Positions 49,047 through 59,703 of a DNA stretch of 64,000 nt are shown here, one piece after another; within the stretch, counting starts at the first letter, position 1; each line of letters opens with the position of its first letter. The stretch lies in contig CDMY01000553.1 in the NCBI GenBank assembly GCA_001179505.1, positions 165,235 through 229,234 on the forward strand, in the 5' to 3' direction. The notes under the pieces were generated by a model, which saw only the letters and a program-made list of their open reading frames with translations, was not told the origin of the DNA and did no database searches. Source of the DNA: Vitrella brassicaformis (lineage: Eukaryota; Sar; Vitrellaceae). The position numbers were made by a program, and so were the translations under genes.

Positions 49047-50673
49047 TCACTGTCTGGAATGACTGTGTGCGATGGCGGCCTGTTTGGCCCCCTCCATCCC
49101 AAGTTCTCTCACCGAGAAACACTTGGCCCTACTCCTGCCGCCCTGGTGCCATCTGTCCACCCAATGGTTGTACGCCCTGTTGTAGTAGACGCCCTTGACG
49201 CCGCCCTGGTGCTCCAATCGCTTCGGCAACACCGCACGGCCGGTGCGCTCCGTCTCACGACGATGCCCCTCGGCCAAGACCTGACGGATGGATGGACACA
49301 CATAGGGAGAGACTCAATGAGAAATGGAGATAAGAGGGAATGGGCGGCGTCATGCTCACCTTGGCTCCGTCGAAGCCATGGTTCTTGATGTAGAAGTACT
49401 TCCTTTTATCTTTTGTGCCGCCCTCGCCGCCCTGCGCCTCATGCTCCCTCCATGTGGCCGACCAAGCCTGCCGCTTCTTGACGGCCGACCGATGCTCTGT
49501 GCAAATAAAATTGGCAGGTGACCGTGGGGGGGTGGGGGACAGGCAGGCAGACACTTCTGGCCCTTGTCGCTCACTTCTTGCTTACCGGCCTTGCTGCTGG
49601 TGGCCTTTCTGCGCCGGCGCTTGGGAGGAGGGCCGCGGTCTGTGGACGAGACCTCAGGGCTGTTGCCGCCGCCACAGGGGGAGGGGGCAGGGATAGGGGG
49701 TCTTGGCACATGGAACTTCCGCGAGTCTGAATAATGACACACACACAGACAGACAGACAGGTAGCCGGCAGAGAGCCTATATGAGAGCATCTTGGGGTCC
49801 CTTGCTAAGTGCTGTCTGACTCACCACTGTTGGGGTGCACTGTTGTCAGCGCGTCGGTATCGGGGAGGGGAGATGGGCGGTCTCCATCCTTTCTGGGATG
49901 TCGCCGCGGTGCCCTGCTGGCCTGGCCAGCCATTTGCCCTGTATCGTCACCAGACGGCACCTTCGCACCTGTATCGTCACACACACGAAGGGATACATAC
50001 CAGCCAGCGAGCAAATGACTGAGACGCACGCACCTGTCGGCCTCCACCGAATCGCCCCCGTCTGCTGGCCGGCCACCGTCACTGTGACGATCTCATACCG
50101 ACCGCCACTAGGAGGATCGCTCGCACGCACACCCTCCAGCAGCTTAGTCAGCATGGCCGCCTCACACTCACCACCGATGGCGTCGATGTCAGCGGCCGAC
50201 TCACCGGCTGGCCGCGCCTCGCTGCTTCCAGAGGGCCGCGCCGTCGAATCAAACGAAGTCGGCTGCAGTGGCAGCACTGTGTCTGAGTCGTCAGGGACGA
50301 GCTCCTCGTCAAAGGCACTCTCATCTCTCACGCCGGAGTGTCGCTGTGCCGACGCTTCATCGTGATGCAGCGGACAGCCTGATGAAGGCCGCCAGTCGGT
50401 GGGTCTTTTCATTGCAGAATCATGAGTCTCCCCTGCCGACGCAGCCGATGCAGTGATCTGACTCTCCCGCGGCATGGGGCGGTCGGGAGAGCGCTGGATC
50501 TTTGAGAAGAGCAAAGCAGCTATGCCACAGAGGCTGCTGCACCTGACAACCTCCAGGTTAGCTCGCAAGGGCATTCCATGAAACCGCTCTCTCTCGACAG
50601 ACCTGGGGCAGCAGAGGAGTGTGCAAGCAGGCTGTGTGATCAAGATCTTTCGTTCACTCAGCCACTGACTCAT
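49047..50673 (-). CDS. ApiAP2-type transcription factor, two AP2 domains
   Basis: The C-terminal exons encode two AP2/ERF-type DNA-binding domains of the apicomplexan style. The first spans about 49500-49270 (KKRQAWSATW, KYFYIKNHGFDGAK, VLAEGHRRE) and is split by an intron before VLAEG. The second spans about 49215-49050 (GGVKGVYYNRAYNHWVDRW, KCFSVRELGMEGAKQAAIAH) and reaches the stop at 49047. Upstream is a basic nuclear-localisation-like cluster (PPKRRRRKATSSKA) and a long acidic, low-complexity region. The tandem AP2 pair sits at the extreme C-terminus. The open frame extends to an ATG at 50925, but that part is antisense to the neighbour's first exon. I favour ATG 50673 (MSQWLSERK), with the true start unresolved. 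Likely a sequence-specific regulator in the nucleus. Confidence 0.83.
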
Positions 50674-50689
50674 CCCTGTGAGCGTCGGG

Positions 50690-52676
50690 ATGCTTGAGTT
50701 GATTGGCGGATGCGACACCATCGATTGCGACTTCGATGCGTCAATCGAGCGGCTCACGATGGCCAAGAGGGCGCTGACGGATGAGATCTCGCGGCTCCTT
50801 GCTTCGCGAGGCGGCGTGTCGCGTCCCGCCGAGACCACTGGCGAGATGCTCGTCAATGCAGGTGTGCAGGGGAGGGCCACGAGGGGCGTGCCAGTGATGA
50901 TGTGACTGTCTGTGTTGGCCTCCATCGTGTGTGAATCGCCTGGTCAGGTGGCGTGGTGTTCCCTGTTTCCCGCCGTGGGCTTCTTCTCCCTTGCATGAAG
51001 CATCGCTACATCTCGGTCCTGCTGATGCTCTTCGCTGACGGCCTCCCGCGAGATGCCGACGGCCATGTCTATCTGGAGACCTCACCTGCATACTTTGAGG
51101 CCTTCCTGGACGAGCTGACGCTCTACGAGACCGGCCGCACCAACACCGTCGACCTGCCGCCCTCCAAGGCGGCCGACCCGGCTTACTGCGAGTACCACTC
51201 TCTGTTCATGCGCGAGCTGCCATCCTTCTCAGCTCCCACATACAGTAGCCGCGGTGCCGCCACGGCCCGGGCGATTGATGGCGCATGCGACGAGAAGGCC
51301 CTAGGGAACGTCATCCAGACGTCGCTGAGCGACCTGGAAAAGGTCATGAAGAGGCTCACGCGGCGCAGGGAGGAGGTGGTCCGATTCCTCTCGGCCATGG
51401 AGCCCTTCATGAAGGGCCAAGACAACACCGAAGACGACCTGGCGGTGCTGAGCCTGGACGTCCTCGGCCGGCAGGTCGTCATCCAGAGGCGCACGCTGCT
51501 GCGATTGGGAGACGACCATCCCCTGCTCACGCGATTCTCAAAGTGGGCACATTCACAAAGGACAGGCGGAGAGCGACAATGCAATGCAGGTCACATCTGT
51601 CTATGTGTCTGTGTGTGGTTGTGCAGCACTCCGCCCTGCTGGGGTGACCGTCGTGTGCGTCAGACCCCCACCAAGCACTTCGTCAACACAGTCGAGTTCG
51701 CCCGCCGCATCTCGACGATGCCCAAGGGGCAGCTCATCCGACCCCCGCTGCTGGACGAGAGCGAGCGTGAGCTGTTTCGAGAGGATTTAACGATGTATGG
51801 TCTCACTTACTCGCCAATCCTTGACCTGCCGGCCGGCCAGGAGTGGGTCATGCAGTCGACAGAGGAGTGGGTGGCCGTCCTCGACCTAATGGACAGGCCC
51901 ACATGCAGACCATCGCTGCTCTTCAAGTGGGCTGGGCACTCACGAACGCACCATAATGTTGAACGGGAGCGGCTTCCGCTGGTCCGTCAGGTATGGGCGT
52001 GACGGTGGTGACTGCGGCACGCTGCTGGCCAAGGTGGGCGATGCGAGCGGTCTGCTGTTCCTCATCAACCACGACGACACACACCGATTCGGAGCCTTCG
52101 TCGACGGCCAACTCAAGCCGCCTGCCGACCCCACACAGACCAGCGGCCACTACACCGCGCCCCTCATCTTCATTTCCATCAGCGGTGCATACTCTCGGCC
52201 AACCAAGGTGCCCATCCCCGAGGCCAGACAGGTGGTCGAGGTCGCCGGCCGCGACGCCTCCATCAAGGCCACCAATGGGGACAGCCGCGGCAAGGTGGGT
52301 TGGTGGGGGGCGAATGAGAAGAGCACCGTCATCTATGGGTCAATTCGCATGTCTTGTGCAGTTGGGCATTGGCGGTGGGTATCTGTGGTTTGGGTTGGCC
52401 ACCCCCGGCCCGTCAGATGACGTCCGCAGCATGCATCAGTGGGTCAAGAAGGAGGGCTTGCCCGACAACGGCTACCTCGGCCGGTTCAGCGACGAGAACG
52501 GTCACGGCACACTGGCGGGAGACTGGAACTTCACCGCGAAGGAGATGGAGATATGGCACATCGAGACCGCCAGGGGTGGTTGGTTTAAAGCGGCGGCACC
52601 GCACGCTGCTGTCAGGGTCGGGTCGAGGAAGCCGAAGGGCCTCATGAGCTGGCTGTGGCGGTGGGGAGGTGAATAA
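50690..52676 (+). CDS. BTB/T1 (KCTD-like) - TLDc domain protein
   Basis: Exon 1 (50690-50861) encodes a short coiled coil (IERLTMAKRALTDEISRLL). Exon 2 (50948-51542) starts with a T1-type BTB domain: GGVVFPVSRRGLLLPCMKHR, then DADGHVYLETSPAYFEAFLD, as in potassium-channel tetramerisation and KCTD proteins. A helical stretch follows. After a 43-nt intron (51927-51969) comes a TLDc-like domain (NGFRWSVRYGRDGGDCGTLL, LLFLINHDDTHRFGAFVDGQ, LGIGGGYLWFGLATPG, WHIETA) to the stop at 52676. BTB domains oligomerise or recruit Cul3; TLDc proteins are tied to oxidative-stress protection and V-ATPase. The fused role is unknown. The start lies only about 16 bp from the likely ApiAP2 start on the other strand. 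Confidence 0.75.
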
Positions 52677-53947
52677 GTAGATGGCCGATAGCCTTGCGTG
52701 GATGCGTGGTGCGTGGCAGTCCTCATGGTGAAAAGGCGGAAGTAATACCTATGTGTGAGTGTATTGTTCGTGCGAGTCGACCGTGGCATTAGTCGTTTTT
52801 GGCTCTCTGACCCTCCCGTGGCCTCTATAAGTACTCTCTCATGGTTTTGCTGGCGTGAACGGGGGAAGGGTCAGAAAGCGGGCCCATGGCCGTCTGTCTG
52901 TCTGTCTGTCTGGCTGTCTGTGTGTATGCGCGACAGACAACAAGTGACACCGACCAGTGGTTTATTTCGCCGTCTGCATATCCGTGAAAGTGTGTCTTCC
53001 TTTGCCTCACCTGCCGTGCGTGGCACTGCACGGCAGATCGATCGACGCAACATAACGTGTCCCCTCGCACATCGCATTCATGGACGTGGCTCCATCCGTC
53101 CGTCCCTCCATCCGATGACCCGTTCGTCGTGCTTGTGTGTGACTGTCTGTGGTGAGATGTCATGTTCTGTGACTGACTAACACAGACAGACAGCCAGACA
53201 GACAGACCTGCTGATTGGCTGATTGAGAGTTGGCTTGTGGATGGATGGATGGATGGTCAGTCTATGGCCATGCCGTGTCGGTCTTATGATGACAATGCAT
53301 TCGACGCCAACTAAATCGATGAACCGCTCAATCTGCGGCTGATGGGTCATCGCACGACAGGCACAGTCTGGTCGGCAGTTGGTCGGTCATTTGTCCGTCA
53401 TCTTGATTCAATCGCTGTGTGTGTCTATCTCTCCATCCGGCACTACCTGTGTTTGTCAACGAAGTGTTCGACGTCCTCCAGGGTCGTTCGTTGGGCTGCG
53501 CACGGCGCAATAGCAAATCGAAGAGAGAAAATTTGCTGTCTGTTTGTCTGTTTGTCTGTTTGTCTGTCTGTCTGTTTGGGTATATGGGAGGGGGAGAGAC
53601 ACAGACGGACAGACAAGAGGAGCCATTATTGTGTGTGATTGTGTATGTGTGTGTCGCCTCGCGCGTCAATCAATTGTCTGCGCGCCGTTGTGGTGCCGCA
53701 ATTAGTTCCCGAGGGGCACTCTGCCGACCAATGCGGCTTCACACAACGACACCAGAGAGTTCCCCTCCGTTTGCCTCCCACTCGAGTCGCTCATGCCGCT
53801 TCTGTGTCTTCCGTCTCGCGAGTCGCGTCGCGAGTCACCAAAAGCCATGTATGCAGACCACCCGGCTATTATACATCCCACCCACCCCCACCAACACATC
53901 ACATACATCCATCCCCTCCCTCAGCCATCCATGTCTCTCTGTCTCTC
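52677..53947. other. 1.27 kb convergent intergenic region
   Basis: Simple-repeat-rich: TCTG arrays at about 52890-52922, 53540-53575 and ACAG at about 53185-53206, GGAT at about 53238-53254. ORFs present are low complexity and unsupported. It should include both 3' UTRs. Confidence 0.55.
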
Positions 53948-55139
53948 TCAGTCCATGATGATGTGCGCCCCCCTGCCCAGCCACTCTGCCAGGCTCTCCA
54001 GGTCATCGTCAGCACCGCCAGCGGCACCCGCACCCTCGTCGATGTCCACCGGCGCATAACCACCGCCGCCGCCCTCCGAGGGGTCCTCCTCTGCGGCCAG
54101 GCGGCACCGCGCCAGGTCCAGCAGGCAGTGCCGATCAGATGCACGGCTGATGGCCTCCATCTTCTTCTGCAGACGGCCCAGCACTCGGGGGGTCGTTCCA
54201 CTTGAGCGTCTGGCTGCTCTTCCCCTTGCCGCGCGGTGCCCTCTTCCTCTTGGGGAAGGCGTCATGGCAGCACGCCGCCTCTGTTGTCTTGATGATCTCG
54301 CCCTCCCTGCCCTTGTTCCAGGGCCCCCACAGCACCTCCTCCCCCAGGCCACCGAAGACGGGCGGCGTCTCGTCCTTCTCGTGAGTCTTCGCGCGGCGGA
54401 CGGCGGCTCGCTTGGCCTTTGTGAGGGGCTGGTGGTCGCTGTCTGTGGGGCTGGGTGACGGGAGGGGGCTGCGGGTGCGCTTCTTGCGGTTCTGTCGGAG
54501 CACCATACCGTGAGTATTGGGGCCGCTGGCGAAGGGGTCCGGCTCCTGCTGTGGATTGGGGGGCGAGGACAGCCGATAGCGGTGGTGCTGGGAGACGGTG
54601 GGCGATGGCAGGAGGGGTGAGGGCTCCGGGCTGCATGAAGGTGGGGAGACATAGAGAACAAGTTGACGTCTGATGGATCGATGGTGTTGCCCCTTTGATC
54701 CCTTTGCCCACCTGTGGTCAATGGTCATCATGGCGGGGGGCGATGCGGTGGCGATGGCTGTGTGGACGGGGTGCGTCGACAGCACCTTGCGCGAGCGCCG
54801 CAGCTCCGCAGCCAACGATTTCCTCACAGACCTGCCAGACAGACAGACAGACAGGAAGGAGACACATACATGGCCGGGCGCCGGTGTGGCTTCCGTCCTC
54901 GGCTGCCATGGCTGACTGTCTGTAGCATACCCTTGAGCGGTGCGACTGTCCTTGTTGTGCTCCTCTGGCACCTCTTTGCTGTCCTCCTTTGGCGGTGTGC
55001 TGTTGTCCCCCTGGCTGTCGTCCGCTGGGAAGGACGGCGTCTTGGATATCGTCTTGGACGGCAGCAGGGGTGAAGGGTCGGTGCCATGCGCCTCGGCCGA
55101 CGACAGAGTGCCCGGCCGGCGGCTGATGGGAGGGCGACT

Positions 55140-55172
<33 letters not shown>

Positions 55173-57175
55173 GGAGGGAGGGAGGGAGGGAGAGAGGATG
55201 AGATGAGCTTTGGTGTCTCGTGTGTCTGCTGGCTGCAGGTGAACACACATACCTGTCGAACGGCGGCGGGGGGGCTGGCGCCTCGACCTTCATCGCACGC
55301 AATTGGTCCGCCAAACGAGCCCTGAATCAACACACACATGGATTCAGCTATAGCCGGCGATGCGGGTGAGTGGGCCTTCCCGTCGGTGCCTACTTGGTGC
55401 CGGGCCCATTGCCCGGGGTATCCTTGATGGTGCTCTGGCCGTGCACAGGGATGCCCGCAGGCAGGTGATCCTTCTTCAACTCAAACGGCAAGACACTGGA
55501 CAAGGACCAAGGCATTCACCCATTCTCGTGTATGTGCCTCTTTGTGTCTGTGTGTCTGTCTGACCTCGTGGCCTTCGCCGCAGTGTCTTTCGGGAATGTG
55601 CCCTCGACGAGGCCGCTAACCATCCCTTGCCCCAGGTCACACACGTGCATGCCCTCACCCTCACCGGTCCCCATCTGCTGCCCATAGCCTCCCAGCCCCA
55701 TCTCGACACACGGCGTGTGGCCCTTCGTCGCCCCCCTCTCCTTGCGCACGCGAGGCGCCTTGCCCTTGCCCTGCGCCTTGGACGACTTGCCGCCGGCCTG
55801 TCTGGCGGGGCGCGGCTCGTACAGGTTATCGTCGTCATCCTCACCATCCGCCGCGGAACGGTCGGGGGCCCTGTCCACCTGGCGGGCCCACCGACTGTCT
55901 CGGCCCTCGTACAGGCCGAAATCCTCGCCATCTCCGGCAAAAAGGCCCTGGAGTGTACTGATCTCGGCCGTGACGTTGGGCGCGAGTGTGCTGGATGACG
56001 CTTTGGTGGCCCTGGTGCGGGTCTTCCTGTTGGGGTGGCGGTGGGTGGGGCCGTGGGGGAGTGCGATGTGAGCGGCGTTGGTCGGCACACTGGTGGGGGC
56101 GGAGGGGACTGCGATGTCAGCGTAACGGAGGACCTCGTACTTGGGGGAAGCTGCAGACAGACAGAGAGACACATACAAATGTGTTTTGCCGGCTAAGGGC
56201 CAGCAGTGGGTAACGTACCTTGTGAGCTTCCGAGCGTCATGGCTCCACTGGCATGGTCCGAAACAGCCTGCAGACCTGCAAAGGCACACCAAGGGAAGGG
56301 CAGACGAGGTGCACCTATGGGCTTTGGTTGCTGATCGGCTCAATGGCCACCGACGTACCTATGATGGCCAGCTTAGACCGGTAGTCGGTGGTCAGTCTCT
56401 CCAGCAGCGACAGCGGCAAGGTGGCCAGCAACATGTCCCACTGGGTCACCAACACATACCTGCACACAACACATCACACCAGAGGACCATACAGCATCCC
56501 GCCATCCGCCCACCATTGTGACCCTCACCGAATGGTCTTCTTGCACTTGAGCTTGTCGAGCATCGCCTCCACGAGCACACCCAGGTGAACGGGATAGCCC
56601 CCGCCATGAGGGTCGGGCCGCCGGCTCCTCTCAATCATGTCGGCCACCTCCCGCACAATGGCCGGGTTGCCGCCCTTGGTGCGGCCCCACACCGCCACCG
56701 AGATGTCCCGCAGCACCGCCACGGCGTCGTATGTGCCGCCTCCACTGCTGGACGGCGAGAGGCGCAGGAATGGGGTCTGCGTGGTGGTCTTCTTGGCTTT
56801 GAGAGGGGGCGCCAGCTGCGAGCTGAGGGTGCCTTGGACGAGATTCTCCACCTCACGAGCGTCGGATATCCTCGAACGGACCACCATCAGATCGCCACAA
56901 CCCTCACTGTTGCATCTGCACCACACACACAGATGACACACATCCAAAAACTTTGGGGCCCATTGGAATGCGCATCTATATCAACACACTCAGTCCACAG
57001 ACGGCCATGCATGCGTCAGGACAGCCCAACAGAGCCTCACGACACCTCACACCATTGCAATGCACCACTGAATGCACGCCGATATGTGACCTCACCGCCA
57101 GTGGCCTCACCGTTCAATGAAGGCCTCGAGTTCCTTCATCTTGCTGTGTGTGGCAGGTTCTGCCTGCTGGGCCAT
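53948..57175 (-). CDS. Unknown, partly low-complexity basic protein
   Basis: ATG 57175 opens exon 1 (57175-57111, MAQQAEPATHSKMKELEAFI). The next exon (about 56917-56526) carries the best-ordered region: SRISDAREVENLVQGTLSSQ, TYDAVAVLRDISVAVWGRTK, VREVADMIERSRRPDPHGGG and LVEAMLDKLKCKKTIR, continuing with YVLVTQWDMLLATLPLSLLE (about 56460-56365). This looks like an all-helical N-terminal domain. The rest is rich in Lys, Arg, Pro and Asp with basic clusters (KSSKAQGKGKAPRVRKERG; RQNRKKRTRSP), followed by VFGGLGEEVLWGPWNKGREG and an acidic end (DDDLESLAEWLGRGAHIIMD, stop 53948). A 55-nt intron (54201-54147) joins the last two frames. A nuclear, perhaps chromatin, protein is a guess from composition. 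Part of the ordered exon is duplicated at 59344-59703. Confidence 0.6.
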
Positions 57176-57266
57176 CGTGAGCAATATCTGAGACCTGAGA
57201 CGAGCCGCCCCAAAAACTTCGCCCCCAGGCTCGCAAGCGAAAGGCAGAGTAGAGCGCCTGGTGCTG
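57176..57266. promoter_or_regulatory. Divergent spacer, putative shared promoter
   Basis: 91 bp between divergent start codons (57175 minus, 57267 plus). Too short for two separate promoters of usual size. Inferred. Confidence 0.4.
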
Positions 57267-58990
57267 ATGGCTTCAAAGATCTACCTGGTGTCGGAGCGGT
57301 GTGAGCTGCTGGGTCGGTTCGGCAGCTTTGGGTGGTGGGTGCAGGGGCTGCTGGGCCTCATCTCGTTCTCATCGCTCATCATCAAGAGGCAACGGGTCGG
57401 CACAGGCCATCCACACGCCATCGCACATTGGCCTCTGATCTGTGGCGGGGGTGCTCTTGTGTGCAGGAGCGTGTGAAGCGCAGCTGGCTGGTCTTCGGCC
57501 TCGACTCGAGCAAACAGGCGGCCGGCGCACTCACTCTCCACCTCTGTAAGTGGACAGACAGCTGTGTGTGGTGACATCTCCAATCAGTGCCTCTCTCTGT
57601 TGTCCTGTGTGCAGTGAATCTGTTGTTTGCTGAGGGTCTGTCCGGCCTGAAACGGCAGCCACACCGTGACCCATGCAATTGGTGGGCGGCCGGACTGACA
57701 GCGGACATCACACGCAGAGAGAGAGAGGCATCCGTGGCCTCTGTGGCTGTGGTTGTGTGCTGCAGGTATTGGGTGAACATAATGGTCGACACGACATTGG
57801 GTGTGTTGGTCACCTATCTGCTGCTGCAGCAGGCCAGGAAACTCCTCCACCTCTCGGGCGACAGAGTAACTCACAGACGAGCGGGCAGCACACACAACAC
57901 TTCCTCACCAGTGCGTGTGTGTGTGTGTTTACCACAGGAGTTTGGGAATTACGTGCGTCAGGATGTGCCGTCCGATGAGCTCTTTGTNNNNNNNNNNNNN
58001 NNNNNNNNNNNNNNNNNNNNNNNNNNNNNNNNNNNNNNNNNNNNNNNNNNNNNNNNNNNNNNNNNNNNNNNNNNNNNNNNNNNNNNNNNNNNNNNNNNNN
58101 NNNNNNNNNNNNNNNNNNNNNNNNNNNNNNNNNNNNNNNNNNNNNNNNNNNNNNNNNNNNNNNNNNNNNNNNNNNNNNNNNNNNNNNNNNNNNNNNNNNN
58201 NNNNNNNNNNNNNNNNNNNNNNNNNNNNNNNNNNNNNNNNNNNNNNNNNNNNNNNNNNNNNNNNNNNNNNNNNNNNNNNNNNNNNNNGGGGGGGGGGGAG
58301 GGCGGCGGGCCGTCGCTGCTGTCGTCCGTCGACTGGCGCAAGTGGCTGCGTCAGCTGGGGCTGTGGGAGGCGATTGTTGTCGCCATGAAGATGCTCATGC
58401 TGATGCTCATGCTCGCCGCCAGCGCACCGCTCGGTTAGAGGGACGGCGGCCACTGCATCTTGGTCGGCTGACGAGTGTGTGTCTGTGTCTGTGTGATGAT
58501 CAGGTTGGCTGGCGGACTCGCTGTTGTCTCCGCTGGATGGGCTGCCCAAGGGGAAGCTCATGGTGGTGATGGTGCTGACGCCACTCATTATGAACGCATT
58601 CCAGGCAAACGGCACAAAATGGCAGAGGGCAGAGGGGCGACCACCGACCCAGCCCTCTCTCTCTCTCTGTGTGTGTGTGTCTGTGTTTGTCTGCAGTATT
58701 GGGTGACGGATGGCTTCATCAAGCGTCAAGAGCGGTCAGCTTGTAGCCCCCCACACCACACACACACCCTCTCTGCACATCTCCCATTGTCGTGTTGTCC
58801 GTCCTCTCATTGGTTCAGTGAGGCGGCCCCGTTGTATTACGAGACGGAGAGCGCGTCAGCGATGCCCTTCGATCGGCCGCTCAGCCAGCCTAATGTGGCG
58901 AGCGGCCCGCCCACACACACTCGCGAGTCAGAGCTGCCGCAATACTTCCACGCGACCAGGGGCGATGATGAAGGGCGAGATGACAGCTGA
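57267..58990 (+). CDS. STIMATE/TMEM110 family ER membrane protein (contains assembly gap)
   Basis: STIMATE (TMEM110) is a multi-pass ER protein that supports STIM-Orai store-operated Ca2+ entry and ER-plasma-membrane contacts in animals; relatives occur across eukaryotes. Diagnostic segments: ERCELLGRFGSFGWWVQGLL and LISFSSLIIKRQ (TM1, about 57288-57390), RSWLVFGLDSSKQAAGALTL (TM2, about 57481-57540), DPCNWW and YWVNIMVDTTLGVLVTYLLL (about 57665-57830). A 300-N gap (57988-58287) removes the next piece. Then come LLSSVDWRKWLRQLGLWEAI with a Met/Leu-rich helix, KGKLMVVMVLTPLIMNAFQ, and a short polar tail ending DDEGRDDS at 58990. Start ATG 57267 precedes the conserved Cys-Glu motif. No STIM or Orai gene is seen in this window. 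Confidence 0.83.
57988..58287. other. Assembly gap (300 N)
   Basis: Exactly 300 unknown bases inside the STIMATE-family gene, followed directly by a run of G. The size looks like a placeholder or estimate; part of the coding sequence is missing. Confidence 0.99.
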
Positions 58991-59343
58991 AGATCTCTCG
59001 TGTGGCCTTGCCGTGGCATTTGGAGGGGGAGCACTTTGGTAGTTAGTGGCGTGGGTGTGTATGTGTTGCCATTTATCAGTGTGGGCGGTGTTCCGCTTCT
59101 GTCGGCGGCCGGGTCGATGTGTGTCCCTCTGTTTGTGATACCGCAGAGGTCGGGGGAGGGGTTCGGCCGTCGAGTGTGTGTCAAAGGGTCACTGATAGTC
59201 AGCTCGAAGCGAGACACGTCATGTGGATATTCAACGACAAAGAGACACAGGGGTCCTCTCAGCACACTGACAGGCACGGCACGCAGGAATGTCCGTCAGC
59301 CCAACACAAACTGACTGGCAAATATAAAATGGAGGCGGCGATT
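58991..59343. other. Intergenic, nothing recognised
   Basis: About 350 bp after the STIMATE-family stop and before the duplicated exon fragment. No splice-supported coding sequence seen. Confidence 0.5.
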
Positions 59344-59703
59344 TCAGGGTGTGGAAACGTCCACCCACCTGTGTGGGCGGCAAAGCGGCGTATTCACTGA
59401 CTGCGACTTGAGTTTGTCGAGCATCTTGTCCATCAACACACCCACGTGAACGGGACAGCCCGGACTATGAGGGTCAGGCCGCCGGCTCTTGTCGATCATG
59501 TCGGTCACCTCCCGCTCAATGACCGGCTTGCCGCCCTTGGTGCGGGGCCACATGGCCAACGAGATGTCCCGCAGCACCGTCACACCATCGTACGTGCCGC
59601 CTGGACTGCTCAACGGACTGAGTCGCACCACGTTGGGGGCCTGCTTCGCCTTGGTACGGGGAGCCAGCTGCGAGTTGAGGGCGCCCTTCGATCTCACACA
59701 TGG
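59344..59703 (-). pseudogene. Partial exon duplicate of the 53948-57175 gene
   Basis: The minus-strand frame reads NSQLAPRTKAK, LSSPGGTYDGVTVLRDISLA, MWPRTKGGKPVIEREVTDMI, DKSRRPDPHSPGCPVHVGVL and MDKMLDKLK. It aligns segment by segment with the exon at about 56840-56530 (SSQLAPPLKAK; GGTYDAVAVLRDISVA; WGRTKGGNPAIVREVADMIE; SRRPDPHGGG; EAMLDKLK). Similarity ends just after DKLK, where the parent splices but this copy runs to a stop (VDVSTP, 59344). No start or flanking exons of the parent are present. It is either a dead fragment, or the terminal exon of the adjacent minus-strand gene: a donor at 59855 and an acceptor before GGCGCC near 59702 would keep phase 0. Confidence 0.7.

Noticed and set aside
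54147-54201. Apparent frameshift near a C6 run at the end of the unknown 53948-57175 gene
   Set aside because: A 55-nt intron (starts GTGGAA, ends ATCAG) joins the two frames exactly in phase 2, matching the short-intron size seen elsewhere, so an indel is not needed.
58288-58330. Poly-glycine start of the exon after the N gap
   Set aside because: The G run abuts the assembly gap and may be a sequencing artefact, so I do not treat it as real protein sequence.
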